Positions 1 to 9,307 are shown, counted from the first letter of the stretch. The stretch: DNA of 64,000 nucleotides from Neobacillus novalis NBRC 102450 (GCF_001591805.1 NZ_BCVP01000010.1:62001-126000), one strand, 5' to 3'. The notes: generated by a model not told the origin, from the letters alone. Translations and numbers: made by a program.

Positions 1-1023
1 GTGATTGAACTGAAATGGTTTTGCCTCTTCCAAGCTCCAGCCAAGTCTTTTTTCCAATTCTGCCTTAACCGATTCGAGTCCGAGGCGGTCTACTGTGTAC
101 TTGAAGCGGGCATTTTTCCGAACAGAACGGTTCCCGTAATCGCGCTGAATCGTAATTGTTTGTTCTGCCAGCTCCACCACTTTGTCTGGCGGGCAGAAGC
201 CAATGATCTTTGCTACCTGAGGGTATGTCGCCTTATCGCCGTGTGACATCCCCATCCCGCCGCCGATTGCCACGTTAAAACCACTAAGTTTGCCATCCTC
301 TACAATCGCAATGAGACCAAGATCCTGTGAAAAAACATCGATATCATTCGAGGGCGGGACAGCTATTCCGATTTTAAACTTCCGCGGTAAATAGAGTGCT
401 CCGTACATGGGTTCTTCCTCTATATCTGGTGTACATGCCACTTTTTCCTCATCGAGCCAGATTTCATGATAGGCTCTTGAGCGCGGTAATAAGTAATCAC
501 TCAACTTTTTCGCCCATTCATACACTTCGGCATGGATTCCAGATTGATCAGGATTCGGGTTACACATCACGTTCCGATTTACATCCCCGCATGCTGCAAG
601 TGTGGTCAAAAGGGACTGATGAATCTCCTGAATCGTTTCTTTCATGTTCCACTTTAAAATACCGTGCATTTGAAACGACTGCCGTGTCGTCAGCTTTATC
701 GTTCCGTTCGCATTCTTTTCTGCAAGCTCATCTAATACAAGCCATTGTTCAGGTGTAACCACTCCACCTGGAGCACGGACACGGAGCATAAACTGATACG
801 CTGGCTCAAGTTTTTGTTTTTGGCGCTCATTGCGGAGATCACGGTCATCCTGCAAATAGCTGCCATGATGTTTCATCAGGCGGTTATCATCTTCTGGAAT
901 ACCCGCGCTGATTGGGTCCTGCATTACTTCCACCAAAGTGCCTCTTAGATAGTTGCTTTCTTCTTTTATACGCTCAACATCGCTTGGATCTCCCACTGGC
1001 GCTGTTAACGTTTGCTTCACCAT
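1..1023 (-). CDS. cysI: Sulfite reductase hemoprotein beta subunit, N-terminal part
   Basis: Reduces sulfite to sulfide with six electrons supplied by CysJ, using siroheme and a [4Fe-4S] cluster. The reverse strand opens with ATG at 1023 and stays open to the window edge, giving the first 341 residues of a family of about 570; the start reads [20 protein letters not shown], typical of Bacillus CysI, followed by the nitrite/sulfite reductase ferredoxin-like half domain ([15 protein letters not shown]). The C-terminal cysteines that bind cluster and siroheme lie outside the window. It is the last visible gene of the sulfate assimilation cluster, 206 bp after cysJ. A ribosome site (GAAGGGAG) precedes the start. 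Identity is secure from the translation; only completeness is unknown. Confidence 0.95.
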   Translation of the reverse strand, partial: MVKQTLTAPVGDPSDVERIKEESNYLRGTLVEVMQDPISAGIPEDDNRLMKHHGSYLQDDRDLRNERQKQKLEPAYQFMLRVRAPGGVVTPEQWLVLDELAEKNANGTIKLTTRQSFQMHGILKWNMKETIQEIHQSLLTTLAACGDVNRNVMCNPNPDQSGIHAEVYEWAKKLSDYLLPRSRAYHEIWLDEEKVACTPDIEEEPMYGALYLPRKFKIGIAVPPSNDIDVFSQDLGLIAIVEDGKLSGFNVAIGGGMGMSHGDKATYPQVAKIIGFCPPDKVVELAEQTITIQRDYGNRSVRKNARFKYTVDRLGLESVKAELEKRLGWSLEEAKPFQFNH

Positions 1024-1229
1024 TTTGAAAAAACTCCCTTCACTCCAAAATAAATATAGCGTTTCACACTTCCATTTACTATGAAAAATTATTCAAAGGT
1101 CCATTCCTGCCAATAAAGGCGGTGCGAGCAGAGCAGAACTTCACCAATTCGAAGTGAAAAATGAATAAAACCCACTCAAATTGGTTAAAATGATTCGTTT
1201 TTGCGGCGCTCCGCCCCTTTTCCACACAA

Positions 1230-3044
1230 TCAATATACATCACGCTGATACCGTTTGTTCTGTTGCATCCCGGCAAGATATTCTTCTGCTTTTTCACGGC
1301 TCATGCCGCCTTCTTTTTCGATAATTGTGAGGAGTGTTTGATGGACATCATGGGCCATGTGTTTCTCATCGCCGCAAATATAAACCGCTGCTCCATTTTG
1401 AAGCCACTCGAACAATTCCTTGCTGTTTTCCTGCATCCGGTGCTGCACATATACCTTTTGCTTGGTGTCACGTGAAAAGGCAATGTTCATTTTTGTCAGT
1501 GTGCCGTTCTTCAGCCACTTTTGCCATTCTGTTTGGTAAAGGAAATCGGAGACAAAGTGCTGGTCTCCGAAGAACAGCCATGATTTCCCTTGAGGGGACC
1601 CGGTTTCTTCACGCTCCTGCATAAAAGAACGGAACGGCGCTGCACCTGTGCCTGGGCCAACCATGATGATTGGTGTTTCCGGGTTTTGTGGCAGCTTAAA
1701 GTTTTCGTTATGTTGAATATAAACTGGCAATGTATCCCCTGGTTTGATTCGCTCAGCTGCCAAAATCGAGCAGACGCCATTCCGTTCACGCCCGTGTGCA
1801 TCATAGCGGACTGCACCAATTGTTAAATGGACTTCATCCGGATTGGCTGCTAAACTGCTCGAAATCGAATATAGCCGAGCCGGTATTTTTCGAAGAATGC
1901 TTACAAACTCCTGAGCCGAACAAATCCAAGGGGTAAAATCACGAACTAGATCTAGTAAATCGCGTCCATCAAGGTACGCCTTTACCATTTGTTCATTTCC
2001 CGGTATGGTCAACTCTTTTAGTTCCTTACTCGCTGAAAGCTGTGCAGCCTTCACTAGCAGTGGTTTTGTTAGAATCGTAATTTCATAGTGGGAAAGTAAG
2101 GCTGTTCTAAGAGGTCGAACATCTCCCGGTTTAATTGTCACCAGGTCCTCTGGAATCCATTTCATTTCCTCAATTAGCAGGTCGACTAGTGCTTGATCGT
2201 TTTCCGGGTAGATACCAAGGCTGTCTCCTGGTTCGAATGTGAGGCCTGAACCTTCAAGAGATATCTCAAGATGGCGCGTTTCCTTATCCGAGCCCCGGCC
2301 GTTCAAATTGATATTTTCTAGTACCTCTGCTTGAAATGGATTGGATCTATCGTATGCCGATTCTACCCCTTGAGGAGCTGTTGATTGCGACGGGGTTGGA
2401 CTTTCGCCCTCTACATCCCCTAAGCTGCCAAGGACTCCTTCCAGCCATTCTGCCGCCGGTTCATCATAATCCACATCGCAGTCAAAGCGAGGGTAAAGTC
2501 GGGTAGCGCCGAGTTCTTCGAGGCGCTTGTCGAACTCTTTTCCCGTTTGACAGAAAAACTCATACGAACTGTCGCCAAGCGCTAATACGGAAAAATGAAG
2601 GTCTTCAAGCTTCGGTGCCCGTTTGCTATGAAAAAACTCATGAAATGTAAGCGCACTATCCGGCGGGTCACCTTCTCCATGGGTGCTGACGATTATCAGA
2701 AGATTTTGGACTTTTTTTAGATTATTTGGTTTAAAATCGCTCATGGATGTGAGGGTTACTTGAAAACCGCTCCCCTCAAGCGTTTTGGAAGCCTTTTTCG
2801 CCAGTCCTTGGGCATTTCCCGTCTGTGATCCGTAAAGAATGGTTATTTTTTTTGGGATTGTTTGTTCTTTTGCCAGTTGTTGTGTTGTTTGTGCATCTGA
2901 TGTTTCCAGTGCGGAATTCATGTGAGATGCAGCGAGAAAACCGCTGAGCCAAAATTTCTGTGATTCTGTCAAGGTCGGCAGAATGCGATTTAGGAGCTCT
3001 GCCTGCTCCTGATTAAACGGACTGTTTAATACTTGAAGTTGCAA
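1230..3044 (-). CDS. cysJ: Sulfite reductase [NADPH] flavoprotein alpha subunit, TTG start
   Basis: Takes electrons from NADPH through FAD and FMN and passes them to CysI. Domains in order: a flavodoxin domain (about residues 65-205; FMN loop YGSQTGNAQG, then STHGEGDPPD and LGDSSYEFF), a FAD-binding region with RLYSISSS, and an NADP-binding ferredoxin-reductase domain (GPGTGAAPFRSFMQER) ending in RYQRDVY. The frame is open for a further 40 codons upstream, but a GAGGTGG site stands 5 bases before TTG at 3044 and the protein then begins MQLQVLNSPFNQEQAELLNR, as CysJ of Bacillus does; this gives 604 residues. The upstream extension would run into the 52-bp repeat array and is not believable as protein. 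Confidence is high for identity and good for the start. Confidence 0.95.
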   Translation of the reverse strand: MQLQVLNSPFNQEQAELLNRILPTLTESQKFWLSGFLAASHMNSALETSDAQTTQQLAKEQTIPKKITILYGSQTGNAQGLAKKASKTLEGSGFQVTLTSMSDFKPNNLKKVQNLLIIVSTHGEGDPPDSALTFHEFFHSKRAPKLEDLHFSVLALGDSSYEFFCQTGKEFDKRLEELGATRLYPRFDCDVDYDEPAAEWLEGVLGSLGDVEGESPTPSQSTAPQGVESAYDRSNPFQAEVLENINLNGRGSDKETRHLEISLEGSGLTFEPGDSLGIYPENDQALVDLLIEEMKWIPEDLVTIKPGDVRPLRTALLSHYEITILTKPLLVKAAQLSASKELKELTIPGNEQMVKAYLDGRDLLDLVRDFTPWICSAQEFVSILRKIPARLYSISSSLAANPDEVHLTIGAVRYDAHGRERNGVCSILAAERIKPGDTLPVYIQHNENFKLPQNPETPIIMVGPGTGAAPFRSFMQEREETGSPQGKSWLFFGDQHFVSDFLYQTEWQKWLKNGTLTKMNIAFSRDTKQKVYVQHRMQENSKELFEWLQNGAAVYICGDEKHMAHDVHQTLLTIIEKEGGMSREKAEEYLAGMQQNKRYQRDVY

Positions 3045-3123
3045 TATTACCACCTCGCTATGGTATAAAAGTTGTTTATCGATATGGGGCGGAGTGCCGC
3101 AAATTTTTTTTGTTTTGTGAAGG

Positions 3124-3380
3124 TCATAGTGACCGTGAACACGTTTTTTTCCGGGCAACGGCACTATGAACCTCTTATAGTGCCCATGAATGCTCTTTTT
3201 TCCGGGCGACGGGTACTATGAACCTCTTATAGTGCCCATGAACGCTCTTTTTTCCGGGCGAAGGTCACTATGAACCTCTTATAGTGCCCATGAACGCTCT
3301 TTTTTCCGGGCGACGGGCACTATGAACCTCTTATAGTGCCCATGAACGCTCTTTTTTCCGGACGACGGGCACTATGAACT
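3124..3380. repeat. 52-bp tandem repeat array I (about 4-5 units)
   Basis: The anchor ACTATGAA recurs at 3163, 3215, 3267, 3319 and 3371, exactly 52 bp apart, with a degenerate first part from about 3124. Each unit contains a 9-bp inverted repeat, GGGCACTAT and ATAGTGCCC around GAACCTCTT, then a T-rich run and CCGGGCGACGG. The array fills the space between sirB and cysJ, and the sirB stop codon lies inside its last copy. The same period and core recur at 16357-16690. Hairpin plus T run gives each unit a terminator-like look, although the T run sits about 10 bases after the stem. Function is unknown. Confidence 0.93.
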
Positions 3381-4130
3381 GACTTTACATGAAGCTACAC
3401 AAGCTTTATTTCCTATTGCCCGTTCGACCACGATATCCTCAAACATTTGATGCCCGCTCAATGGGCCGGTATAGAGAATCTTGTAGCCTAGTTTTTGCCG
3501 TTTAAGGACCTCTTGGTTTATTTCGCCGATAAGCAGGCCAGAAAATAATAAGTAGGGGACGACAATCGTTCTGCCAACATTTTTTACACAAATAGTCTGC
3601 AAAGCTTCCTGGAGCCTTGGTTCGGCTGCGGCCAAATAACAAACCGATACATGATTTATTCCGAGCCGATTCCTAATACCCTCCGCAATAACGGCAAAGT
3701 TACCGTGAATTTCAGGATCACTGCTTCCCCTTCCAACAATCAATAACCGGTCCTGCGGCTCCAAGGTACCTGCAGAATCACTGACAAGTTCAACTGCTGC
3801 ATCAAGAATTTTCTCCTGCACCCCAAAAGGATCCTTAACCTGAACCTCAATATGAGGATATCTGAGCTGCAATAAAGACAGGGCCTGAGGGATATCTGTT
3901 TTGATATGACCCGCAGCCAACAGAAACAAAGGAACAACAATAATTTCAGTCGCGCCTTTATCTACACAGCGCTTGAAGCCTTCCTCAATCGAAGGATCCG
4001 TCAGCTCAAGGAAACTGATTTCTTGAATAGGAAGATCAATTCGACCTATGACTCTTTCGATAAAGGCCCTCGCTTCCTCCGCTCCTTTTTTAGAGCGTGT
4101 GCCGTGACCAATGTATAAAATGGCCTTCAT
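3372..4130 (-). CDS. sirB: Sirohydrochlorin ferrochelatase (CbiX/SirB family)
   Basis: Inserts Fe2+ into sirohydrochlorin to give siroheme, the cofactor of CysI. The 252-residue protein has the two-lobed CbiX arrangement: an N-terminal MKAILYIGHGTRSKKG with the metal-binding His, VVPLFLLAAGHIKTDIP, and a second half beginning LLIVGRGSSDPE. Length agrees with Bacillus SirB (YlnE, about 260). It follows sumT by 20 bp and is clearly co-transcribed. The last codons and the TAG stop fall inside the first copy of the 52-bp array, so the C-terminus may have been trimmed or altered by it. In Bacillus subtilis a siroheme dehydrogenase gene (ylnF) follows here; none is seen. Confidence 0.92.
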   Translation of the reverse strand: MKAILYIGHGTRSKKGAEEARAFIERVIGRIDLPIQEISFLELTDPSIEEGFKRCVDKGATEIIVVPLFLLAAGHIKTDIPQALSLLQLRYPHIEVQVKDPFGVQEKILDAAVELVSDSAGTLEPQDRLLIVGRGSSDPEIHGNFAVIAEGIRNRLGINHVSVCYLAAAEPRLQEALQTICVKNVGRTIVVPYLLFSGLLIGEINQEVLKRQKLGYKILYTGPLSGHQMFEDIVVERAIGNKACVASCKVSS

Positions 4131-4150
4131 CCTAACCGCCCCCTCTGCCT

Positions 4151-4927
4151 TTATCCATGAACGACTGGCAAATGAGGAACTATTTCTTCATGAAACCAAT
4201 TTAATTTTTTGTGAAGACGGACAACCTCGCCAATGACAATCATGCTGGGATTAGAAATTCCTTCTTCTTTCACCCGTTCTTCGATTGTCTCGAGCGTGCC
4301 TGTCACGGTTCGCTGGTCGCTTAATGTCCCCCACTGGACAAGGCCGATTGGCGTTTGCGGTTGTTTGCCATGCCGGATTAATTGCTTAATTATCGTTGAA
4401 AGCTGAGAAACCCCCATATAGACACAAATGGTATCGACCCCGTTTGCTAGATGGTACCACTGGTGCTCCGCAGCGACATCGCCTGCCTGGTGTCCAGTAA
4501 TAAACGCAAAGCTTTTGCTTAAGGTACGATGGGTAACTGGAATTCCTGCATAAGCGGAAGCCGCAATTCCGGCCGTGATGCCCGGGATTATTTCGAACGG
4601 CACATCATGCTTGACACATTCCTCCGCTTCTTCCCCGCCGCGGCCGAAAACAAACGGGTCTCCTCCTTTTAAGCGGACAACCTGATACCCTTTTTTAGCA
4701 TATTTCACCAAAAAGGAATTGATGGTCTCCTGCTTCATTGTGTGATAATGGGGGAGCTTGCCGCAATACACCAGCTGTGCCTCTTTTTTTGCATGCTTCA
4801 GCAGTTCGGGATTGACAAGCCGATCATAGAGAATGACATCGGCTTGTTCGAGGCATCGCAGTCCTTTTACGGTAATTAAATCCGGATCTCCTGGTCCCGC
4901 ACCAACTAAATAAACCTTGCCAGCCAT
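4151..4927 (-). CDS. sumT: Uroporphyrinogen-III C-methyltransferase
   Basis: Makes precorrin-2 from uroporphyrinogen III by two SAM-dependent methylations, the first step towards siroheme. The 258 residues carry the family signatures: VGAGPGDPDLITVKG at the N-terminus, VRLKGGDPFVFGRGGEE near residue 85-100, PGITAGIAASAYAGIPVTHR, and a C-terminal QWGTLSDQRTVTGTLETI. Full length for a stand-alone SumT, without the CysG-type dehydrogenase domain. It lies 20 bp after cysC and 20 bp before sirB in one operon, matching ylnD of Bacillus subtilis. Start ATG at 4927 has GGAAAGGATGGGAAGCC before it. Confidence 0.95.
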   Translation of the reverse strand: MAGKVYLVGAGPGDPDLITVKGLRCLEQADVILYDRLVNPELLKHAKKEAQLVYCGKLPHYHTMKQETINSFLVKYAKKGYQVVRLKGGDPFVFGRGGEEAEECVKHDVPFEIIPGITAGIAASAYAGIPVTHRTLSKSFAFITGHQAGDVAAEHQWYHLANGVDTICVYMGVSQLSTIIKQLIRHGKQPQTPIGLVQWGTLSDQRTVTGTLETIEERVKEEGISNPSMIVIGEVVRLHKKLNWFHEEIVPHLPVVHG

Positions 4928-4947
4928 GGCTTCCCATCCTTTCCCAA

Positions 4948-5547
4948 CTAAATAATGTTTTTTTCCTGAAGGTATTGAAAAATTTGTCCTACTGCATCTT
5001 TAACTGTCAAAAGGTCGGAGCGGACGGTAATTTCCGGGCGTTCCGGCGCCTGATACGGTGAATCTATCCCGGTAAAATCCTTTATTTCACCGCGGCGTGC
5101 CTTTGCGTATAGTTGTTTTGGATCCCTTCGTTCACATTCTTCCAACGGGCACTCGACGTATACCTCGATAAATTCTTCTTTTTCAAAAAGGGAACGGATT
5201 TGGTCACGATCGGATCGAAAAGGCGAAATGAATGCCGTTGTCACGACGGTGCCGTTATCAACAAATAGTTTGGCCACTTCGCCAATTCTCCTGATATTCT
5301 CCGTTCGGTCATAGTCCGAAAAGCCAAGATCTCGGTTAAGGCCATGACGGATATTATCGCCATCAAGGACATATTCATTAATTCCCCGGCGGTGCAATTC
5401 ACTTGAAACTGCGTTGGCAATTGTTGATTTTCCGGAGCCCGAGAGGCCTGTAAACCAGAGGACACAGCTTCCATGGCGATTTTGAATTCGGCGGTCTGAC
5501 TTCGTTATTGCCGCGTCATGCCAGGTGATATTTGTTGATTTTGACAT
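4948..5547 (-). CDS. cysC: Adenylyl-sulfate kinase
   Basis: Phosphorylates APS to PAPS with ATP. The P-loop is GLSGSGKST (about residues 34-42), followed by the DGDNIRHGLNRDLGFS segment that binds APS, NIRRIGEVAKLF, and FISPFRSDRDQIR. At 199 residues it is the usual single-domain length. It lies 15 bp downstream of sat and 20 bp upstream of sumT. The adjacent CysH carries the cysteine pattern of iron-sulfur APS/PAPS reductases, so both a direct APS route and a PAPS route are possible; CysC may then serve PAPS supply. Confidence 0.95.
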   Translation of the reverse strand: MSKSTNITWHDAAITKSDRRIQNRHGSCVLWFTGLSGSGKSTIANAVSSELHRRGINEYVLDGDNIRHGLNRDLGFSDYDRTENIRRIGEVAKLFVDNGTVVTTAFISPFRSDRDQIRSLFEKEEFIEVYVECPLEECERRDPKQLYAKARRGEIKDFTGIDSPYQAPERPEITVRSDLLTVKDAVGQIFQYLQEKNII

Positions 5548-5562
5548 GGTTGCATACCCTCC

Positions 5563-6711
5563 TTACACCGTCTGATGTTCTTTCAATCCTTCAATCAGCA
5601 CTTCGACGACTTCTTTCCGGCTGAAGGTGGACGGGGGCATCTTTCCTGCGCGCAGTAACTCTCTAACTTTTGTTCCGGATAGAATGACACGATCATCATG
5701 GCTATGCGGGCAAGTTTTATCAGATGCCATCCCCTCACATTTATGGCAATAAAAGCTGTGTTCAAAGAATAGCGGCTCAATGCCAAGTTCCCCTTCAGGA
5801 AATTCGCTGAAAATAAGCTGGGCATCATACGTTCCATAGTAATTCCCGACGCCAGCATGGTCGCGGCCGACGATGAAATGAGTGCAGCCAAAATTCTTAC
5901 GGGCTATCGCATGAAAAATCGCTTCTCTTGGTCCTGCGTAACGCATGGCAGCAGGATAAACACCGAGTTGTACCCGTTCTGCAGGGTAGTAATTTTCCAG
6001 CAGGACCCGATAGCTCTTCAACCGGACATCAGCCGGGATGTCGTCAGACTTTGTTTCACCGACAAGTGGGTTGACGAATAGCCCATCGACCGTTTCCAGT
6101 GCTGCTTTTTGAATGTATTCATGCGCACGATGAATCGGATTTCTCGTCTGGAAGCCAACCACTGTCTTCCAGCCCTTTTCTTCAAACAATGCCCGTGTTT
6201 CCTTCGGCTCAAGCCACACATCGGCGAAAACCCCTTTTTCCTGTTTTTTTACGAGTGTGATTTCACCAGCCACGTAGACTGGACCTCTTTCATAAAGCCG
6301 CTTGACTCCCGGGTGGGCAAGCTCGAGTGTCTTATATACCTCAAGTGCTTCCTTGTCTAGGTCAGGTTCATACCATTCCGCTACTTTGATCACGCCATAA
6401 ACCTCTTTTTGAAAAATAAGCTTGATTTCTTCCCCGACTGCGAGGGTAGCTGCTGTTTCAGCGGATACTGGCAGCGTTACAGGAATCGACCAAATCGTTT
6501 GATCCGCTAAACGGATATGGTCGACTACCGATTGGTAATCTGCTTTGCCAAGAAATCCGGTCAGCGGACTGAACAGTCCCACGCCGATTAACTCCAGATC
6601 ACTCAAAGCAATTGCGTCAATCTCCAGCTCTTTTTCGATATGCGCTACGTCATAGTTTGGATTAAAGGCTTGAACCAGCGTTCCTCCATGTGGTTTTGGT
6701 AAAAATGACAT
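5563..6711 (-). CDS. sat: Sulfate adenylyltransferase (ATP sulfurylase)
   Basis: Activates sulfate to APS. Signature motifs are [18 protein letters not shown] (substrate loop), [17 protein letters not shown], and a C-terminal zinc-type [15 protein letters not shown], as in the bacterial homo-oligomeric enzyme. The frame could open with TTG at 6720, but the GGAAGGA ribosome site is only one base before it; ATG at 6711 has a proper 10-base spacing and gives 382 residues starting [13 protein letters not shown], the expected length and N-terminus. Second enzyme gene of the operon after cysP; the 175-bp gap between sat and cysP contains 21-bp degenerate repeats. Confidence 0.95.
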   Translation of the reverse strand: MSFLPKPHGGTLVQAFNPNYDVAHIEKELEIDAIALSDLELIGVGLFSPLTGFLGKADYQSVVDHIRLADQTIWSIPVTLPVSAETAATLAVGEEIKLIFQKEVYGVIKVAEWYEPDLDKEALEVYKTLELAHPGVKRLYERGPVYVAGEITLVKKQEKGVFADVWLEPKETRALFEEKGWKTVVGFQTRNPIHRAHEYIQKAALETVDGLFVNPLVGETKSDDIPADVRLKSYRVLLENYYPAERVQLGVYPAAMRYAGPREAIFHAIARKNFGCTHFIVGRDHAGVGNYYGTYDAQLIFSEFPEGELGIEPLFFEHSFYCHKCEGMASDKTCPHSHDDRVILSGTKVRELLRAGKMPPSTFSRKEVVEVLIEGLKEHQTV

Positions 6712-6763
6712 GTAAATCAAATCCTTCCTTTGCTTAATTTAACTGTTTACCGGTATTGATGTG

Positions 6764-6874
6764 CTGCTTACTGGCGGATATCGGATGTTTTCTGGCGACT
6801 AAACGCCGTTTACTGGCGACTAACAACTTCAAGCAACGGATACCCGCATTTCACTGGCGACTCCCGCTTCCACC
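6764..6874. repeat. Degenerate 21-bp direct repeats (TACTGGCGA type)
   Basis: CTGGCG recurs at 6771, 6792, 6813 and 6854, spacings 21, 21 and 41. The consensus is roughly TTTACTGGCGACTAAACGCCG. A related set with the same 21-bp step occurs at 48496-48556 (ATCAGCGAATTTGCCGTTTC); both share GCGA, then GCCGTTT about ten bases later. It fills the sat-cysP gap. No function can be read from it. Confidence 0.75.
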
Positions 6875-6886
6875 ACCGAAAGCCGG

Positions 6887-7954
6887 CTATTCTTTTGCAA
6901 CTTGTTGCTGCACCGCTACCGCGGGCTTCTGCCGCTTCATCAACGACAACACCCCGAACACAGAGATCAGGACCCCAACCATGGCAATAATTGGGTAAAA
7001 GTTATGTTCGATAATCAATTGGATGAGGGTATATGACAGCACCATCGATAGGACGGGTGAAACAATCCAAACGGTCAGGAGCTGAACAACAATGTCTTTT
7101 TTCAATACTGCTTTGCCATGCTTGGCGAAACCCATTCCGATAATGGATGAGGTTGTGATTTGGGTAAGTGGGACAGGAATCCCGAACACGGAGGCAACGG
7201 TTACAATGGTTGCACCTGTTCCCGAGATGACACAGCCCTCTTCGAGCCGCAGCGTCGTTATTTTTTTTCCATTCGTTTCTAGGACGCGCTGACCCAGCAG
7301 CAGTGCGCCCGCCGCGACAAACAACCCACCCCAGAAAATACCACTTCCAACAGCGAGGATGTTGGCACCCACAAGTGGGCCGACAGCATTGGCAACATTG
7401 TTCATCCCTGCTGAAAAGGCTTCGAACAAACCCATAAATACAACCAGCACAGACAGAAATGGAACAGCTTTCCGAGCCTTCATCCAGCCCTTAAGCCTTC
7501 TATTTTCCAACAAAAACGAAGCACCAATTGCGATGAAAAACGCGGTAAAAGGTGTAAGCAGCCAAAAAAGCATTATCCAGACAAGCTTACTGGCAAACAC
7601 AGATTGATAAACAATCCCGGCACCAACGACAGATCCAACTGCCACTTCACTGGTAGAAAGTGGTATACCAAAAATATTGGCCAAAAACAATGATAATGCC
7701 GCTGATGCTAATACGATTAAGGCTACAGGCACGGTAAATGTACTAGATGGGACAATCCCGCTGCCAATCGTTTTGACTACTTCACCACCGCCAAGCCAAG
7801 CACCAAGGAACACGGCGATACTGCACAGCAGCAAAGCCAGCCGTTTTTTCACCACACCGGCTCCATAGGCGATTCCCATCGAAGCCGCCGCACCACTGGC
7901 ACCAATATTTATTGCAAAAAATAACCCAATTGTTATTGCAATGATTGTAAGCAA
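6887..7954 (-). CDS. cysP: Sulfate permease of the PiT family, TTG start
   Basis: An inner-membrane PiT-family transporter; in Bacillus subtilis the orthologue CysP (YlnA) carries sulfate into the cell. The protein is almost all hydrophobic helices, with the duplicated PiT signature: FFAINIGASGAAASMGIAYG near the N-terminus and GMNNVANAVGPLVGAN in the second half. An AGGGAGGG site 8 bases before TTG at 7954 gives 355 residues starting MLTIIAITIGLFF, close to the 354 of B. subtilis; the longer reading from 7990 would overlap cysH by 22 bp and has no ribosome site. It lies 14 bp after cysH. Sulfate rather than phosphate is inferred from its place between cysH and sat. Confidence 0.93.
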   Translation of the reverse strand: MLTIIAITIGLFFAINIGASGAAASMGIAYGAGVVKKRLALLLCSIAVFLGAWLGGGEVVKTIGSGIVPSSTFTVPVALIVLASAALSLFLANIFGIPLSTSEVAVGSVVGAGIVYQSVFASKLVWIMLFWLLTPFTAFFIAIGASFLLENRRLKGWMKARKAVPFLSVLVVFMGLFEAFSAGMNNVANAVGPLVGANILAVGSGIFWGGLFVAAGALLLGQRVLETNGKKITTLRLEEGCVISGTGATIVTVASVFGIPVPLTQITTSSIIGMGFAKHGKAVLKKDIVVQLLTVWIVSPVLSMVLSYTLIQLIIEHNFYPIIAMVGVLISVFGVLSLMKRQKPAVAVQQQVAKE

Positions 7955-7968
7955 AGCTTTAGCCCTCC

Positions 7969-8685
7969 CTATTTGGTGTGTAAGCCACACTCCGTTTTGC
8001 CGCTTCCAACCCAGCGTCCAGCACGTGAGTCCCCATCAGCTGCAGCCGGTTGGGTACAGGGAAAACAGCCTATGCTTGGATATTGATGGTCATGCAGGGT
8101 GTTGTACGGGAGCTCGTGTCCCCTGATGTAGCCCCAAACCTCATCCCATGTCCAGTGAATCAAGGGACAGATTTTGATGTTCCTGAATTTTTCATCTTTA
8201 TTAAGAAATTCAGTGCTCGCTCTTGACGGTGACTGTTCCCTCCGAAGCCCCGAGATCCACGCTTGTTTTCCCGCCAATGTTTCCCTTAACGGAATAACCT
8301 TGCGAATATTGCAACACTGGTTAGGAGCAGTCTTCCATAACGCCGAACCATATTGTTCCGCTTGTTCATCGAGACTTAACTTCGGCTGTTTTCGCTCAAT
8401 CCTTAACGACGGGAATCGAGCTTCAATCTTGTCTATGACCTCATATGTTTCTGGGAAATGCAGTCCCGTATCTAAAAAAACAATCCGGGCATCCGCTTTA
8501 ATTTGCTGGATGAGGTCAATCAAAACAATCGCTTCTGCCCCGAAACTGGACGCATACACAATTTCATCGGATTGGTAAGCCCGGAAAGCCCACTCCAGCA
8601 CAGAATGAGCACCCTTGGTTTCATCCGCAATTGGGAAAGTATCAGATATTTGCTGCCAATTTTGATACGTTATTGTTTCATTCAT
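7969..8685 (-). CDS. cysH: Phosphoadenylyl/adenylyl-sulfate reductase, iron-sulfur type
   Basis: Reduces APS/PAPS to sulfite with thioredoxin. The 238 residues show the PP-loop-like N-terminal domain ([32 protein letters not shown]), the cysteines QCCNIRK and GCFPCTQP that bind a [4Fe-4S] cluster in the APS-type branch, [14 protein letters not shown], and a C-terminal KTECGLHTK whose Cys attacks the substrate. First enzyme gene of the sulfate cluster, with AAAGGAGG before ATG at 8685. A SAM riboswitch and a small DUF2292 gene lie upstream with a terminator between them (8778-8815), so expression may come by read-through or from an unseen promoter. Confidence 0.95.
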   Translation of the reverse strand: MNETITYQNWQQISDTFPIADETKGAHSVLEWAFRAYQSDEIVYASSFGAEAIVLIDLIQQIKADARIVFLDTGLHFPETYEVIDKIEARFPSLRIERKQPKLSLDEQAEQYGSALWKTAPNQCCNIRKVIPLRETLAGKQAWISGLRREQSPSRASTEFLNKDEKFRNIKICPLIHWTWDEVWGYIRGHELPYNTLHDHQYPSIGCFPCTQPAAADGDSRAGRWVGSGKTECGLHTK

Positions 8686-8777
8686 GGCTCAACGCCTCCT
8701 TTTTCACTAAATCTAACTTGAGTTTCATCTATCGAAAAACGAATCAGTTATTCCTGCCTGAGAATTTCCCACAAAAA

Positions 8778-8815
8778 TAGGCAGTCTTCCACTTTGATAA
8801 AGTGAAGACCGCCTC
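8778..8815 (-). terminator. Intrinsic terminator after the DUF2292 gene
   Basis: On the minus strand GGCGGTCTTCACTTT, loop ATC, AAAGTGGAAGACTGCC, then TATTTTTG. The stem is near perfect over 15 bp. It stands between the small gene 8828-8983 and cysH and should make the riboswitch-controlled transcript mostly short. Confidence 0.85.
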
Positions 8816-8827
8816 TAGTTTGTCTAG

Positions 8828-8983
8828 TCAGCGATGCTTATTTGGTTTAAGACGAACCTTTTCATTTTTCTCAATTTGAACAATTTTGCCATCTTGGACA
8901 ACTAAGGTGATCGAGCCAAATTTTAAGGTCTCCATCATTTTCTCGAGATGTGCGATTAGTTCTTCCTTTTCATCTGCCTTCAG
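8828..8983 (-). CDS. Small DUF2292 (YezD-like) protein, probable CTG start
   Basis: The C-terminal part reads LKFGSITLVVQDGKIVQIEK, the core of DUF2292/YezD-like proteins of 50-60 residues; the role is not known, but the family is often found in sulfur loci. The frame is open up to 9079, but that part is the SAM riboswitch and its terminator, so it is not protein. A good AAAGGAG site at 9000-8994 points to CTG at 8983 (10-base spacing), giving 51 residues from (M)KADEKEELIAHLEK. ATC at 8989 or ATG at 8932 are weaker alternatives, as no ribosome site stands before the ATG. Homologues' N-termini would settle the start. Confidence 0.72.
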   Translation of the reverse strand: MKADEKEELIAHLEKMMETLKFGSITLVVQDGKIVQIEKNEKVRLKPNKHR

Positions 8984-9001
8984 ATTGATTCGTCTCCTTT
9001 C

Positions 9002-9035
9002 AAAAAAAACGTCTTTCCCATCAAGGAAAGGCGTT
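9002..9035 (-). terminator. Expression-platform terminator of the SAM riboswitch
   Basis: Minus strand AACGCCTTTCC, loop TTGAT, GGAAAGACGTT, then a run of seven or more T. It lies 20 bp after the aptamer and just before the ribosome site of the DUF2292 gene, as expected for transcription attenuation when SAM is high. Confidence 0.88.
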
Positions 9036-9055
9036 AGAACTACCACTGTTAACAC

Positions 9056-9155
9056 CTTATCTCCCAAAATGAAGGTCATTTTGCTGGAATTAGCACCTTG
9101 CTTTGCAGGTTGCCGGGCTTCATTGGACCAGTCCCTCAGCCACTCTTGATAAGAA
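9056..9155 (-). promoter_or_regulatory. SAM-I (S-box) riboswitch
   Basis: On the minus strand the hallmark S-box blocks appear in order: CTTATCAAGAG, TGGCTGAGGGACTGG, CCAATGAAGCCCGGCAACC, a GGTGCTAATTCC block, and a closing GATAAG that pairs with the opening CTTATC. SAM binding would favour the terminator at 9002-9035. It directly controls the small DUF2292 gene and, by read-through, perhaps the sulfate assimilation genes; the B. subtilis cysH leader is also listed among S-box leaders. Confidence 0.96.
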
Positions 9156-9307
9156 TTGAATGATTAATGAAATTAATCCTATCATACCAATTGGTTTAAT
9201 GTAAATAGGAAAACTAAATATTTTAAAAATTCTTTTTAAGGCGTCTAGTTCTCTGACGAATTAAAGCGTTACTTCGCTGTAGGGACTGGCTCTGTTAATG
9301 AAATACA

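Noticed and set aside
1..1297. Plus-strand and short minus-strand reading frames over cysI and cysJ ends
   Set aside because: They lie opposite or out of frame with cysI/cysJ, lack ribosome sites and show no family features.
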